Positions 1-6,977 of a stretch of DNA of 16,054 nt are shown piece after piece. This stretch comes from an uncultured Collinsella sp. (GTDB taxonomy: Bacteria > Actinomycetota > Coriobacteriia > Coriobacteriales > Coriobacteriaceae). The stretch is from positions 1 through 16,054 of the forward strand of contig CABUSR010000037.1 of NCBI GenBank assembly GCA_902494245.1, in the 5' to 3' direction. The stretch's first letter is position 1; every line of letters begins with the position of its first letter. The position numbers were made by a program, and so were the translations under genes. The notes beneath the pieces were generated by a model that saw only the letters and a list, made by a program, of their open reading frames with translations, searched no databases and was not told the origin of the DNA.

Positions 1-971
1 AGGGTTGACGCTACAACCAGTGGGTTGTCGGTGCCGGCAAAGAGGCGGATGGTGCTCCCCTGCCTGCCGCGTGGGGCCGAAAGACGCGTCGTTGCGCCGC
101 CGGCAGGCGATGTGCGAAACTCCCCCGGCAAAGCGTCGAACAGCTCGCCCGCGCTACGCTCGATAAGGTCAAATTCAACTGCCGGACCAAAGCCGTGCTC
201 GAGGATTCCCGTTGCAACCGCATGATCGGGATGCGAGCTCAGTCCGGGATAGCGCACGTTGCGCACCATCTCGTTGGCGGCCAGATACTCGGCCAGCGCA
301 CGGGCGCGGTCGAAATGCGCCTGCATGCGGGCGTTAAGCGAGGAAAGCCCACGCTCCAGCACGTCGGTCTCCTCGGTAGAAAGGTCGAGTGCCAAAGCAC
401 CGCAGCCTGCAAACAATACGTGCGCGCACTCGGCAGCAGCATCCACACGATGGCGCTTGAGCTGCGAGCGCGCCACCGAAGCGGCGACCAACTTGCGCGG
501 AGCCTTACCAGCGCACACACGGTCGAGCGCCTCAAGTGACAGCACGGCACCCAAGCGCAACAGATCGCACCCAAAGACACCAGCCACGGTGTTATCCACC
601 ACGAGCAGCGCATGAGCCTCACGCGCTGCGCGGCCTAACGCACGAAGATCGGGAACGCGCAGACCAAACCCGCCGATAGAGTTCACAAACCACCACAGGT
701 GCGGCCCCTCGGCATCAAACGAAGCATCAAAATCCTCGGACGCGGCAGTAAACGCCGCAACCGACGGCGGGTCCACGAGCACAACATCACAGCCATCAAA
801 GCTGCGCGCAAACGCATCGGCAAAGTCATCGGCAAACGCGACCAGGCGGTCACCGGGACGCACAATACCCAGCTGCGACAGCGCCGCCGGCACATGCGGG
901 GCCACAACAAGACGCGCCTCACGCGCGCCGGACCTTACAGCCCAGGCCTCTTCTAGCTGCTGTACATCCAC
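1..971 (-). CDS. Degenerate Cys/Met-metabolism PLP-dependent enzyme homologue (partial, C-terminus off window)
   Basis: The 323 visible codons have no stop before the left edge. The middle and C-terminal parts are clearly of the cystathionine gamma-synthase/beta-lyase family. A VVDN motif (residues about 124-127) carries the Asp that pairs with the PLP ring nitrogen. YPGLSSHPDH (about 241-250) and GFGPAVEF (about 260-267) are family hallmarks, and IRLFAGTDNP (about 308-317) matches the usual C-terminal end, so little is missing beyond the edge. Two things are odd. The protein starts about 60-70 residues late relative to the family, without the N-terminal arm that shapes the neighbouring subunit's active site. 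In an ungapped alignment from VDN, the Schiff-base Lys position is Arg151, and the S-x-T-K and GHSD motifs are lost. The GTG start follows an AAGGGA-like ribosome site; a TTG six codons earlier is possible. Family membership is firm. Activity is doubtful: it may be a pseudoenzyme or a decaying gene. Confidence 0.75.
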   Translation of the reverse strand, partial: MDVQQLEEAWAVRSGAREARLVVAPHVPAALSQLGIVRPGDRLVAFADDFADAFARSFDGCDVVLVDPPSVAAFTAASEDFDASFDAEGPHLWWFVNSIGGFGLRVPDLRALGRAAREAHALLVVDNTVAGVFGCDLLRLGAVLSLEALDRVCAGKAPRKLVAASVARSQLKRHRVDAAAECAHVLFAGCGALALDLSTEETDVLERGLSSLNARMQAHFDRARALAEYLAANEMVRNVRYPGLSSHPDHAVATGILEHGFGPAVEFDLIERSAGELFDALPGEFRTSPAGGATTRLSAPRGRQGSTIRLFAGTDNPLVVAST

Positions 972-987
972 AAGGCACCGTCCCTTC

Positions 988-1028
988 AAAACAAAAACCC
1001 ACGAAGCGGGTGTTCCCCGCATCGTGGG
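988..1028 (-). terminator. Rho-independent terminator after the sucrose hydrolase gene
   Basis: Read on the minus strand, a 7-bp outer stem (1022-1028 with 998-1004), an A/A mismatch and a 5-bp GC inner stem (1016-1020 with 1006-1010) close a 5-nt loop. A TTTTTGTTTT tract (997-988) follows directly. It lies about 39 bp after the hydrolase stop codon. A smaller hairpin with a UUCG loop (1052-1069) overlaps that stop codon but has no U-tract. Confidence 0.9.
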
Positions 1029-1066
1029 CAACGGCTGCAGTATAGCGCCGATAGGCGACGAATCGC

Positions 1067-2605
1067 CTAGATGTTGAGCGTATGATAGTTCACGCTCGCA
1101 CCCGGAGCGTCAACGGACACGCCATAGGTCTCGGGATAGATGCGCGTCGAAAACACGAGCGCGCCATCGTTCACAAACACCTCGACCGACGAGACATCGC
1201 CAACGATGCGCACGTTACGAACCTCGTCGACGGGCTCCCAGCGCACGGTGCGACCACAGCCAGCAGAAGCGCGACCCTCATCGGTAAATCGCATCTCAAA
1301 GCGCGCGGGCAGCTCGCCCTCGGCAGGCATAAACGACAGCCTTAGCTCGCCATCAACGGTTGTAGTAAACGCGCCGTCGACACCGTCGACAACAACGTCA
1401 AAGCAGGTATCGCCGGCAACCTCCAACGAGCCCTCCCCCACACGCACCGAGGCATAATGGCGCTCGATCTCGCGCGTCGGCTGCTGCAGCACCACGCCGC
1501 CGTCACCGGCTGTAAGCTCACGCGGCACCGTCATGCAGTGCTGCCAGCCGCACACCACAGTGGGGTCGTTGCCATAGGTCGGCTCATCGGGCATGCCCAT
1601 CCAGCCGATCAGGATGTGGCGACCGTCCTCGGCCGTGAACTCCTGCGGAGCATAGAAGTCAAAACCGGCGTCCCACAGGCGGAACTCGCCCAGCTCATAA
1701 GCGTCCTTGCCACCCGTAATGTCGCCCGATACAGGCATGTAGCCAGCGGCATACACATTGCCGCGGTCCCAACGACCGCCCTCAAGACCCTGGGGCGAGA
1801 ACGACAAAAATGCAGCGGTATCGCCATTCGCATCAAGCTCGATATAGCCGGGGCACTCCCACATAAAGCCAAAACGCTCGGGCGTAGACACACGGCTCTC
1901 GAGCTCCCAGTTCAGCATATCGGCCGAGCCATACACTAGGATCTCGCCCACATCGCGCCCGGCACCCTCGCCGTGCATCGCACAAAAACGGCTCTCGACA
2001 TGCGGACCATCCACGCGACGACGCGCGCCCAGCACCATGTGATAACGCCCGTCCGCGTCGCGCCACACCTTGGGGTCACGAACGTGGCAAGTCAAATCCT
2101 CGGGATAATCCTCGGACGCCAGCACCACGCGCTTTTGGCTGAACTCCCGACCGGCAAGGCCATCAACGCTCTCCACATAGACGGTATCGGCGCGGCGGCC
2201 GGTATTGACGTAATCGTACGTGCCGTCTGCATCGGAAAGCTTAACGTTGCCTGTGTACAGTACGCGAATGCGGCCGTCCTCGGCAAGCGCGGAGCCCGAA
2301 TACACGCCGTGACAATCGAACGGCTCGTCGGGCAGCAGCGGGGCGCCAACGTAGTCCCACGTCATAAGGTCGCGGCTCGTCGCATGGCCCCAGGCCTTAA
2401 CGCCACCCTCGACATCAAACGGCGCATACTGAAAATAGGCATGGAACACGCCGCCCGCCTGACAAAGACCGTTGGGGTCGTTGAGCCAGCCCGCCGGCGG
2501 CATAATATGGAAACGCTGGCCATATGCGCCATGACCGCACTCAGAGGCGGCGGCGTCAACAGCGGCAACCAGCTTTGCAAGGTCGCGGCCAAGTGCATTA
2601 GACAT
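1067..2605 (-). CDS. scrB: GH32 beta-fructofuranosidase / sucrose-6-phosphate hydrolase
   Basis: This 512-residue protein is a full-length glycoside hydrolase family 32 enzyme. It would cut sucrose-6-phosphate, brought in by the adjacent PTS permease, into glucose-6-phosphate and fructose in the cytoplasm. No signal peptide is seen. The N-terminal five-blade propeller carries all three GH32 signatures: WLNDPNG with nucleophile Asp43, RDP (about 176-178) with the transition-state-stabilising Asp, and WECPG with acid/base Glu250. The last 130 or so residues form the C-terminal beta-sandwich module. ATG has a well-placed AGGA 7 nt upstream. The gene lies 106 bp after the permease gene, in the same direction, and is followed by a strong terminator. 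A cytoplasmic fructan-acting enzyme is possible from sequence alone, but the PTS neighbour favours sucrose-6-phosphate. Confidence 0.93.
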   Translation of the reverse strand: MSNALGRDLAKLVAAVDAAASECGHGAYGQRFHIMPPAGWLNDPNGLCQAGGVFHAYFQYAPFDVEGGVKAWGHATSRDLMTWDYVGAPLLPDEPFDCHGVYSGSALAEDGRIRVLYTGNVKLSDADGTYDYVNTGRRADTVYVESVDGLAGREFSQKRVVLASEDYPEDLTCHVRDPKVWRDADGRYHMVLGARRRVDGPHVESRFCAMHGEGAGRDVGEILVYGSADMLNWELESRVSTPERFGFMWECPGYIELDANGDTAAFLSFSPQGLEGGRWDRGNVYAAGYMPVSGDITGGKDAYELGEFRLWDAGFDFYAPQEFTAEDGRHILIGWMGMPDEPTYGNDPTVVCGWQHCMTVPRELTAGDGGVVLQQPTREIERHYASVRVGEGSLEVAGDTCFDVVVDGVDGAFTTTVDGELRLSFMPAEGELPARFEMRFTDEGRASAGCGRTVRWEPVDEVRNVRIVGDVSSVEVFVNDGALVFSTRIYPETYGVSVDAPGASVNYHTLNI

Positions 2606-2667
2606 ATCAAAGTCCTAACGGATCGAAAGTAACAAGGCGCCAGAGATCGGCGCCAGATACGGAAAAC

Positions 2668-2692
2668 GCCCGCGAGCATACAACCCGCGGGC
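2668..2692 (-). terminator. Hairpin with short U-run between permease and hydrolase genes
   Basis: A perfect 7-bp all-GC stem (GCCCGCG, 2686-2692 with 2668-2674) has an 11-nt loop and is followed on the minus strand by G then UUUU (2667-2663). It sits 20 bp after the permease stop and 63 bp before the hydrolase start. It could be a leaky terminator or an mRNA-stabilising processing hairpin that sets the permease:hydrolase ratio. The short U-run makes full termination unlikely. Confidence 0.5.
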
Positions 2693-2711
2693 ACCCCTCA
2701 ATCAAAAGCTC

Positions 2712-4112
2712 TTAGGCCTGCTCGGAAGCCTTGGGCTCGTCCTTGTACAGGACAAACGAGACGGCAAAGGAAACCAACGCGGCGACCGCAAACATGATCG
2801 CGTACTGCACGGGCTGGGCCAGGCACAGCAGGATACCGAAGATGCCGGTAACGCCGGTGCCGGAAGCAGCAAGCGAGGTGAGCGCGCAGACCAGGGCACC
2901 GCAACCGCCGCCGATGCAGCCGGCGATGAAGGGCTTAAAGAAGCGCAGGTTCACACCGAAGATGGCAGGCTCGGTAATGCCCATGAAGGCGGACAGGGCC
3001 GAAGGAAGCGCCAGGCCCTTGATCTTGGCATCGCGGGTCTTAAAGGCAACGGCAAGCGCGGCACCACCCTGGGCGATGTTGGCGGCGCTGGCGATGGGCA
3101 GCCAGTAGGTCACGCCGTACTGGGCGAGCTGGCCCAGATCGATGGCGGTGTACATCTGGTGGATACCGGTAACGACCGTGGGGGCATAGAACAGGCCGAC
3201 GATAAAGGAACCGATGCCGAAGGGCAGGGTCAGCAGGGCCTGGATCAGACCGAGGATGGCGTTCTCGGCCCAGACAAAGATGGGGCCGACGGCAACGAGC
3301 GTCACGAGCACGGTCACGAACACCGAGACGAGCGGGGTCACAAAGAGGTCGAACATCTCGGGAACGATCTTGTGCAGACGCTTCTCGAGGAAGGCCAGAA
3401 TGGCGCAGGCGATGACGATGGGGATCACATGGCCCTGATAGCCGACCCACTCAAAGCTGTACACGCCGGGAATGACGGTGACCATGGTCTGCACGCCCTC
3501 GGAGGCAACCGTGTAAGCGCTCTGCAGCGAGGAGTTGATGAACGCACCGCCGACGACGGCGCCCAGGTACGGGTTGGCGCCAAAGGCCTTAGCCGCGGAG
3601 TAGCCGATCAGAATCTGCAGAATGCCAAAGGACGTTCCCGAGACCAGGTCGGCGATCTTGTAGATAAAGATATTGGTGTCGAGCGCGATAAAGCCGTTAG
3701 AGGCCATAAAGTTGAGGGCGCTCATAATGCCCAGCAGCAGGCCCGAAGCCACGATGGCGGGGATGATGGGAACAAAGACATCGCCGAGCACCTTAATGGC
3801 ACGCATAAAGATGTTCTGCTGCTGCGCCGCGGCCTCCTTGACCTCGGCCTTGGTGGCAGCCTCGACGCCGCTGAGCGCGATGAACTCCTCGTAGACCTTG
3901 TTGACGGTGCCGGTGCCAAAAATAATCTGGAGCTGGCCCTGGGCCTCAAAGACGCCCTTAGCGCCGTCGATATTCTCGAGAGCCTCCTTGTCAACCTTGG
4001 CGTTATCGGCAATCACCAGGCGCAAACGCGTGGCGCAATGCGCGGCAGAGACGACGTTGTCGGCGCCACCGATGTTGTCGAGCACCTCTTGGGCTGATTT
4101 GCGGTAGTCCAT
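2712..4112 (-). CDS. scrA: Sucrose-type PTS permease, EIIBC
   Basis: This 466-residue membrane protein takes up and phosphorylates a sugar, most likely sucrose. The N-terminal EIIB domain (about 1-85) has the phosphorylated Cys26 in AAHCATRLR and the FGTG-x-VNKVY motif seen in sucrose/trehalose EIIs. Residues about 100-460 are the multi-helix EIIC domain of the Glc family. No EIIA domain follows, so phosphate must come from a separate EIIA-Glc-type protein, which is not in this window. The ATG at 4112 was chosen because GGAGGAAAGGGA lies just upstream and homologues start at MDY. A longer frame back to a TTG at 4199 would begin inside an operator. The gene lies between the LacI-type repressor and the GH32 hydrolase, the classic scr arrangement. 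Trehalose specificity is the main alternative, but the GH32 neighbour argues against it. Confidence 0.92.
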   Translation of the reverse strand: MDYRKSAQEVLDNIGGADNVVSAAHCATRLRLVIADNAKVDKEALENIDGAKGVFEAQGQLQIIFGTGTVNKVYEEFIALSGVEAATKAEVKEAAAQQQNIFMRAIKVLGDVFVPIIPAIVASGLLLGIMSALNFMASNGFIALDTNIFIYKIADLVSGTSFGILQILIGYSAAKAFGANPYLGAVVGGAFINSSLQSAYTVASEGVQTMVTVIPGVYSFEWVGYQGHVIPIVIACAILAFLEKRLHKIVPEMFDLFVTPLVSVFVTVLVTLVAVGPIFVWAENAILGLIQALLTLPFGIGSFIVGLFYAPTVVTGIHQMYTAIDLGQLAQYGVTYWLPIASAANIAQGGAALAVAFKTRDAKIKGLALPSALSAFMGITEPAIFGVNLRFFKPFIAGCIGGGCGALVCALTSLAASGTGVTGIFGILLCLAQPVQYAIMFAVAALVSFAVSFVLYKDEPKASEQA

Positions 4113-4168
4113 GACTTCCCTTTCCTCCAACGGGCGCATGTGCACCCGGCCATCTTTGACACTTACAC

Positions 4169-4182
4169 TGTAATCGTTTTCA
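4169..4182 (-). promoter_or_regulatory. LacI-family operator, proximal to permease gene
   Basis: The minus strand reads TGAAAACGATTACA, an imperfect palindrome around a central CG typical of LacI/GalR-family operators. It lies 57 bp upstream of the permease start and is repeated almost exactly 26 bp upstream. It is the likely binding site of the adjacent repressor. A global CcpA-like protein is the alternative. Confidence 0.75.
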
Positions 4183-4194
4183 GTTTCATATGTC

Positions 4195-4208
4195 TGCAAT
4201 CGTTTTCA
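4195..4208 (-). promoter_or_regulatory. LacI-family operator, distal to permease gene
   Basis: The minus strand reads TGAAAACGATTGCA, one base different from the site at 4169-4182. The 26-bp centre-to-centre spacing (about 2.5 helical turns) does not put the two sites on the same helix face, so each may cover a different part of the promoter. I see no clear -35/-10 pair here. The rest of the 184-bp gap between repressor and permease genes holds nothing else I can support. Confidence 0.75.
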
Positions 4209-4296
4209 TATAACGGTGAACGGTAGGAAAAGGCCGGCGAAAGGTAGTTTTAAGGCAAAAACAGGCGACTCAGAGGCAGACAGACGTGCCCAAAAC

Positions 4297-5277
4297 CTAG
4301 ACATTCATAAGCTGATGGCCGAGTTTGAGCGTCTTGAGACCGCTCTCCCCCTCAACGCCATCGAGCGTGTTGAGCAACATATTGGTCGCCTCGACGCCAC
4401 TGGTCAGATACCCATAATGCACGGTGGGAATACCGCCCGTCAGCGCGCGCAAAAACGCGTTATCGCCAAAACCGCTCACGCGGTGTATGCCCTCGCCCAT
4501 GCCGCGAACCTCATCGATAGCACGTAGCGCGCCCGCCGCCATGGTGTCGGTCGCGCAGGCGATAAACGAAACATCGGGAGCGACGGAAAGCAGCTCACGC
4601 GCCGCACCATAGCCCGAGTCAAGCGTAAACGAGCCCAGGCGAATCAAGGCGGCATCGAGCGGGTTGCCCGCGGCGCGCAGACCGGCCTCAAAACCGCGAC
4701 GGCGGTCATAACCGGCCGCGCGGTCCTCCTCGGTAACTCCAATGTAGGCGATCTTGCCGTCCACGCGGCCCGCAATCGCATGGCCCAGCTCAAAGGCAGC
4801 CTCGTAATCGTCGTGATAGACGCACGCCGCGCCCTCAACATTCTGGCCGATCAGCACGATGGGCACGCGACACGACTCAATCGCCTGACGATGCTCGTCG
4901 GTAATCATAGTTGCCACCAGCACAATGCCATCGACCGGGTGGTTTTGGAATAGATCGAGGTATTCGAGCTCACGATCGGCCGCGTTGTCGGTGTTGGCAA
5001 GCAGCATCTGGTAGCCACGGCGACCGAGCACCTGGCCAATGCCGGCGGTAATGCGGCTCACAGACTCCGAGTTGATCTTGGGCACGATGACGCCAATGAG
5101 CTTGGTGGAACCGGTGCGCAGCGCGCGAGCCTGGCTGGACCGCACGTATCCAGTCAGCTCAATCGCCTTCTTAATGCGCTCGGCCTTGTCGGTCGATATG
5201 TAGCCACCGTTGAGGTAGCGCGAGACGGCGGCGCTCGAAACGCCGGCCAGCTCGGCCACATCTTTCATCTTTACCAC
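4297..5277 (-). CDS. scrR: LacI-family transcriptional repressor of the sucrose module
   Basis: This 326-residue protein is a LacI/GalR-family DNA-binding regulator. The N-terminal helix-turn-helix and hinge are clear: MKDVAELAGVSSAAVSRYLN at residues about 4-23, then the YISTDKAERI and YVRSSQARALRTGST stretches. Residues about 60-326 are the periplasmic-binding-protein-like effector domain (LIGVIVP, DGIVLV, FIACATDTMAAGAL). It probably represses the permease and hydrolase genes and itself, released by a sucrose-derived sugar. The GTG start is preceded by AGGGG; an ATG three codons later is an alternative. In-frame starts further upstream (for example ATG at 5310) overlap the proposed operator and -10 box, so I rejected them. 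No convincing terminator follows; only a weak hairpin and a T-run lie near 4260-4290. Confidence 0.88.
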   Translation of the reverse strand: MVKMKDVAELAGVSSAAVSRYLNGGYISTDKAERIKKAIELTGYVRSSQARALRTGSTKLIGVIVPKINSESVSRITAGIGQVLGRRGYQMLLANTDNAADRELEYLDLFQNHPVDGIVLVATMITDEHRQAIESCRVPIVLIGQNVEGAACVYHDDYEAAFELGHAIAGRVDGKIAYIGVTEEDRAAGYDRRRGFEAGLRAAGNPLDAALIRLGSFTLDSGYGAARELLSVAPDVSFIACATDTMAAGALRAIDEVRGMGEGIHRVSGFGDNAFLRALTGGIPTVHYGYLTSGVEATNMLLNTLDGVEGESGLKTLKLGHQLMNV

Positions 5278-5292
5278 GAGCACCCCTGTCGT

Positions 5293-5306
5293 TGAAATCG
5301 CTTTCA
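5293..5306 (-). promoter_or_regulatory. LacI-family operator before the repressor gene
   Basis: The minus strand reads TGAAAGCGATTTCA, a near-perfect palindrome with the same TGAAA-xCGATT core as the two permease-gene sites. It ends 15 bp before the GTG start of the repressor gene, which points to autoregulation. Confidence 0.7.
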
Positions 5307-5308
5307 CC

Positions 5309-5339
5309 ATGATACCCGTGAAGACGGCCTGCGAACCAA
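5309..5339 (-). promoter_or_regulatory. Possible promoter of the repressor gene
   Basis: On the minus strand, TTGGTT (5339-5334) and TATCAT (5314-5309) form a sigma-70-like pair with a 19-bp spacer, slightly long. The predicted start point, about 7 nt beyond the -10 box, falls inside the operator at 5293-5306, which would explain repression. The match to consensus is weak. Confidence 0.35.
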
Positions 5340-5381
5340 ATCGGCCCACCCAGGTGGAGCATACGTCAGCGAGCGAGCAGC

Positions 5382-5463
5382 TGCCGTGGCGAGGTGCCGC
5401 GAAAGAGGAGCGAAGCGTACTTTATGTACGCGAGCGACGGTTTGAGCGGCAGATCGCCCGGCA
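5382..5463. repeat. 82-nt imperfect inverted repeat in the intergenic spacer
   Basis: Nested arms pair with each other. TGCCG (5382-5386) pairs with CGGCA (5459-5463). The 13-mer at 5388-5400 pairs with 5446-5458 with two mismatches. An inner GCGTAC-TTTAT-GTACGC hairpin occupies 5415-5431. It sits between the DUF4956 gene and the repressor gene, has no U-tract, and contains no gene. It may be a dispersed palindromic element of the REP/MITE type or a structured RNA. No second copy was seen in this window. Confidence 0.6.
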
Positions 5464-5486
5464 GACGTCCGCGCAGCGTCGAGCGG

Positions 5487-5510
5487 TCCGGCGTTCGGCA
5501 GAACGCCGGA
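5487..5510. other. Perfect 10-bp hairpin just after the DUF4956 gene
   Basis: TCCGGCGTTC (5487-5496) and GAACGCCGGA (5501-5510) form a perfect stem with a 4-nt loop, 6 bp beyond the DUF4956 stop codon. There is no U-tract on the downstream side for minus-strand transcription; the T-run (5516-5513) comes before the stem. It may protect the 3' end of the long operon mRNA or pause polymerase. It is not a standard intrinsic terminator. Confidence 0.6.
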
Positions 5511-5516
5511 ACAAAA

Positions 5517-6182
5517 TTACCCGTGGTATTCGCCGTTGTACTGGATGAGCGTCAGGTCCTCCACGCCATCGAGCGCGCGGATGGCGTCGGCATAGGGCAT
5601 ATCCACACCGTCAGAGAACACCTCGACGGCCATCTCGACCTTATCGCCGCGCATGGTCTTGGACTTGACGGTGAACTTGGTGCGCCCAAATGCACGCACG
5701 ATATCGTCGCCGGTGGTCTGGCCCGTGTAGTGAATGACCATCATGTACACGCGCGCCTTGTCCTGGTGGCTCGCAAAGCCGGCGATCATCACCACGATCA
5801 CCACTGCCGTGAGCCCCACGAGCGCATACATGCCGGCGCCTGCCGTAATGCCCGTGGTAATGGCCCAAAACAGATACAGCAGGTCGAGCGGGTCCTTGAC
5901 CGCCGTACGATAGCGGACGATAGACAGAGCACCGACCATACCGAGCGAGATGACTACGTTCGTCGAGATCGCGAGCGTGACCATGCAGGTGAGCACGCAC
6001 ATGCCCACAAGCGTCACGGCAAAGCTGCGCGAATACACCACGCCGGTAAAAAAGCGCTTGTACACGTAATAGATCAGGATGCCCATGGCGAGCGCCACGA
6101 GCAGCGACAGACCGATCTTGGCAGGATCGACCTGACCAAACGCCTCCAAGACGGAGTTCTTAAAAAAGTCCCTGGTGCTCAT
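5517..6182 (-). CDS. DUF4956 family membrane protein
   Basis: This 221-residue protein has four or five hydrophobic segments (about 21-40, 50-75, 78-92 and 108-140) around the conserved GMVGALSIVRYRTAVKDP stretch (about 82-99) that marks DUF4956. The soluble C-terminal part (about 145-221) has alternating beta/alpha character and ends in a small ACT-like fold region. No biochemical role is established that I know of. Family members recur next to VTC-domain and CotH-family genes, as here, so they may form a membrane complex with them. The start lies 3 bp after the VTC gene's stop, with GAGGGGAT upstream. It is the last gene of the pel operon and is followed by a hairpin. Family call is firm; function is inference. 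Confidence 0.88.
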   Translation of the reverse strand: MSTRDFFKNSVLEAFGQVDPAKIGLSLLVALAMGILIYYVYKRFFTGVVYSRSFAVTLVGMCVLTCMVTLAISTNVVISLGMVGALSIVRYRTAVKDPLDLLYLFWAITTGITAGAGMYALVGLTAVVIVVMIAGFASHQDKARVYMMVIHYTGQTTGDDIVRAFGRTKFTVKSKTMRGDKVEMAVEVFSDGVDMPYADAIRALDGVEDLTLIQYNGEYHG

Positions 6183-6185
6183 GGT

Positions 6186-6977
6186 CTAAATATCCCCTCG
6201 GTTCTCAAAATCCGATTCCCAGTAGTTAAATCCGCGCAGGTAGGCGGTCTTTTCGTAACACAGGCAATACTTGGAGACCGCCGTGAGTTCGGCTGCGCCC
6301 GGCGGCACCATATCGCGCACCAGCTGCGGGCAAAACTCCGTAAACTTGACCTCCATCACCAGCTTGCCGGGTTCCAGGACCGGCAGCGCGGGCAAGGTCG
6401 CGTCAAAGATATCGAAACTTCCCACCGCGGCACGAACGTTCATGTCAAACGTAATGCGCACGGTGCCCTCGTCCATCACCCACGGCTCGCGCTCGTAGTC
6501 CACGATGGTCCGCGGGCGCATCATATTGCAGATGCACTCGATGTAGAACTCGCGGCAGAGTTGGTGCGGGCTCCTCAGCAAAAAGTCGTAGTCGCCGGCC
6601 AGAATCTGCTCAAACTCGCCGCGCGTAAGTGGCGCGTCCTCCTTATAGATCCAACTGCCGTACTTCTTTTTGCGCTCGAGCTTAATTACCTTGTCGCTGC
6701 CGTTATAGATGCGCACACGATACTTTTTGCGCATGAGAATACCGGCGTCTTTTTCCTCGTAGGCCGAGTTGCAGTAGTCGTCAAAGTACAGGCTGCGAAT
6801 GGTGTAGCCGCCCGCTCGCGCATGCTTGTCCAGCTTAAACACCGGCGCCATGCGACAGGCAAGAGCCGTGTGCTCGCCCTCGTTAATGAGATATTTGAGC
6901 TCGTGGCGGTAACGCTCCTGCGTGGTACGCGCAGGAGGTGCCGCCAGGCGCTCAAGCAGCGCGCTAGCCCTCCTCAT
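6186..6977 (-). CDS. VTC-domain protein (polyphosphate polymerase type, triphosphate tunnel fold)
   Basis: The whole 263-residue protein is one VTC domain, related to the catalytic domain of yeast Vtc4, which makes inorganic polyphosphate from ATP inside a basic beta-barrel tunnel. The tunnel-lining pattern is intact. It has HELKYL (25-30), IRSLYFDD (60-67), KYRVRIYN with R87 and R89, IKLERKKK with K99/E101/K103, and later YEREPW, RITFD, VMEVKF and SKYCL motifs. No signal peptide or membrane segment is seen, so it should act in the cytoplasm, perhaps at the membrane with the DUF4956 protein. The ATG overlaps the CotH gene by 14 bp and has GGAGG 6 nt upstream. Bacterial VTC proteins of this type are little studied. 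Polyphosphate or another phosphate polymer is possible, and the product is inferred from family only. Confidence 0.88.
   Translation of the reverse strand: MRRASALLERLAAPPARTTQERYRHELKYLINEGEHTALACRMAPVFKLDKHARAGGYTIRSLYFDDYCNSAYEEKDAGILMRKKYRVRIYNGSDKVIKLERKKKYGSWIYKEDAPLTRGEFEQILAGDYDFLLRSPHQLCREFYIECICNMMRPRTIVDYEREPWVMDEGTVRITFDMNVRAAVGSFDIFDATLPALPVLEPGKLVMEVKFTEFCPQLVRDMVPPGAAELTAVSKYCLCYEKTAYLRGFNYWESDFENRGDI

Noticed and set aside
2636..2654. GGCGCC repeat as an operator
   Set aside because: The six-base palindrome repeated after 7 bp is short and GC-only, and does not match the LacI-type sites nearby.
3159..4097. A 312-codon plus-strand open frame
   Set aside because: It is the shadow of the PTS permease gene: highly charged, repetitive in Gly/Asp/His, with no recognisable domain.
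4113..4199. Longer permease start at TTG 4199
   Set aside because: The codon is inside an operator, the extra residues do not fit the EIIB family, and the ATG at 4112 has a strong ribosome site.
4255..4296. Terminator after the repressor gene
   Set aside because: There is a T-run on the minus strand (about 4262-4258), but only a 4-bp stem can be found before it.
5278..5516. A small gene or tRNA in the spacer
   Set aside because: No frame with a ribosome site and sensible composition was seen, and the inverted repeat does not fold as a cloverleaf.
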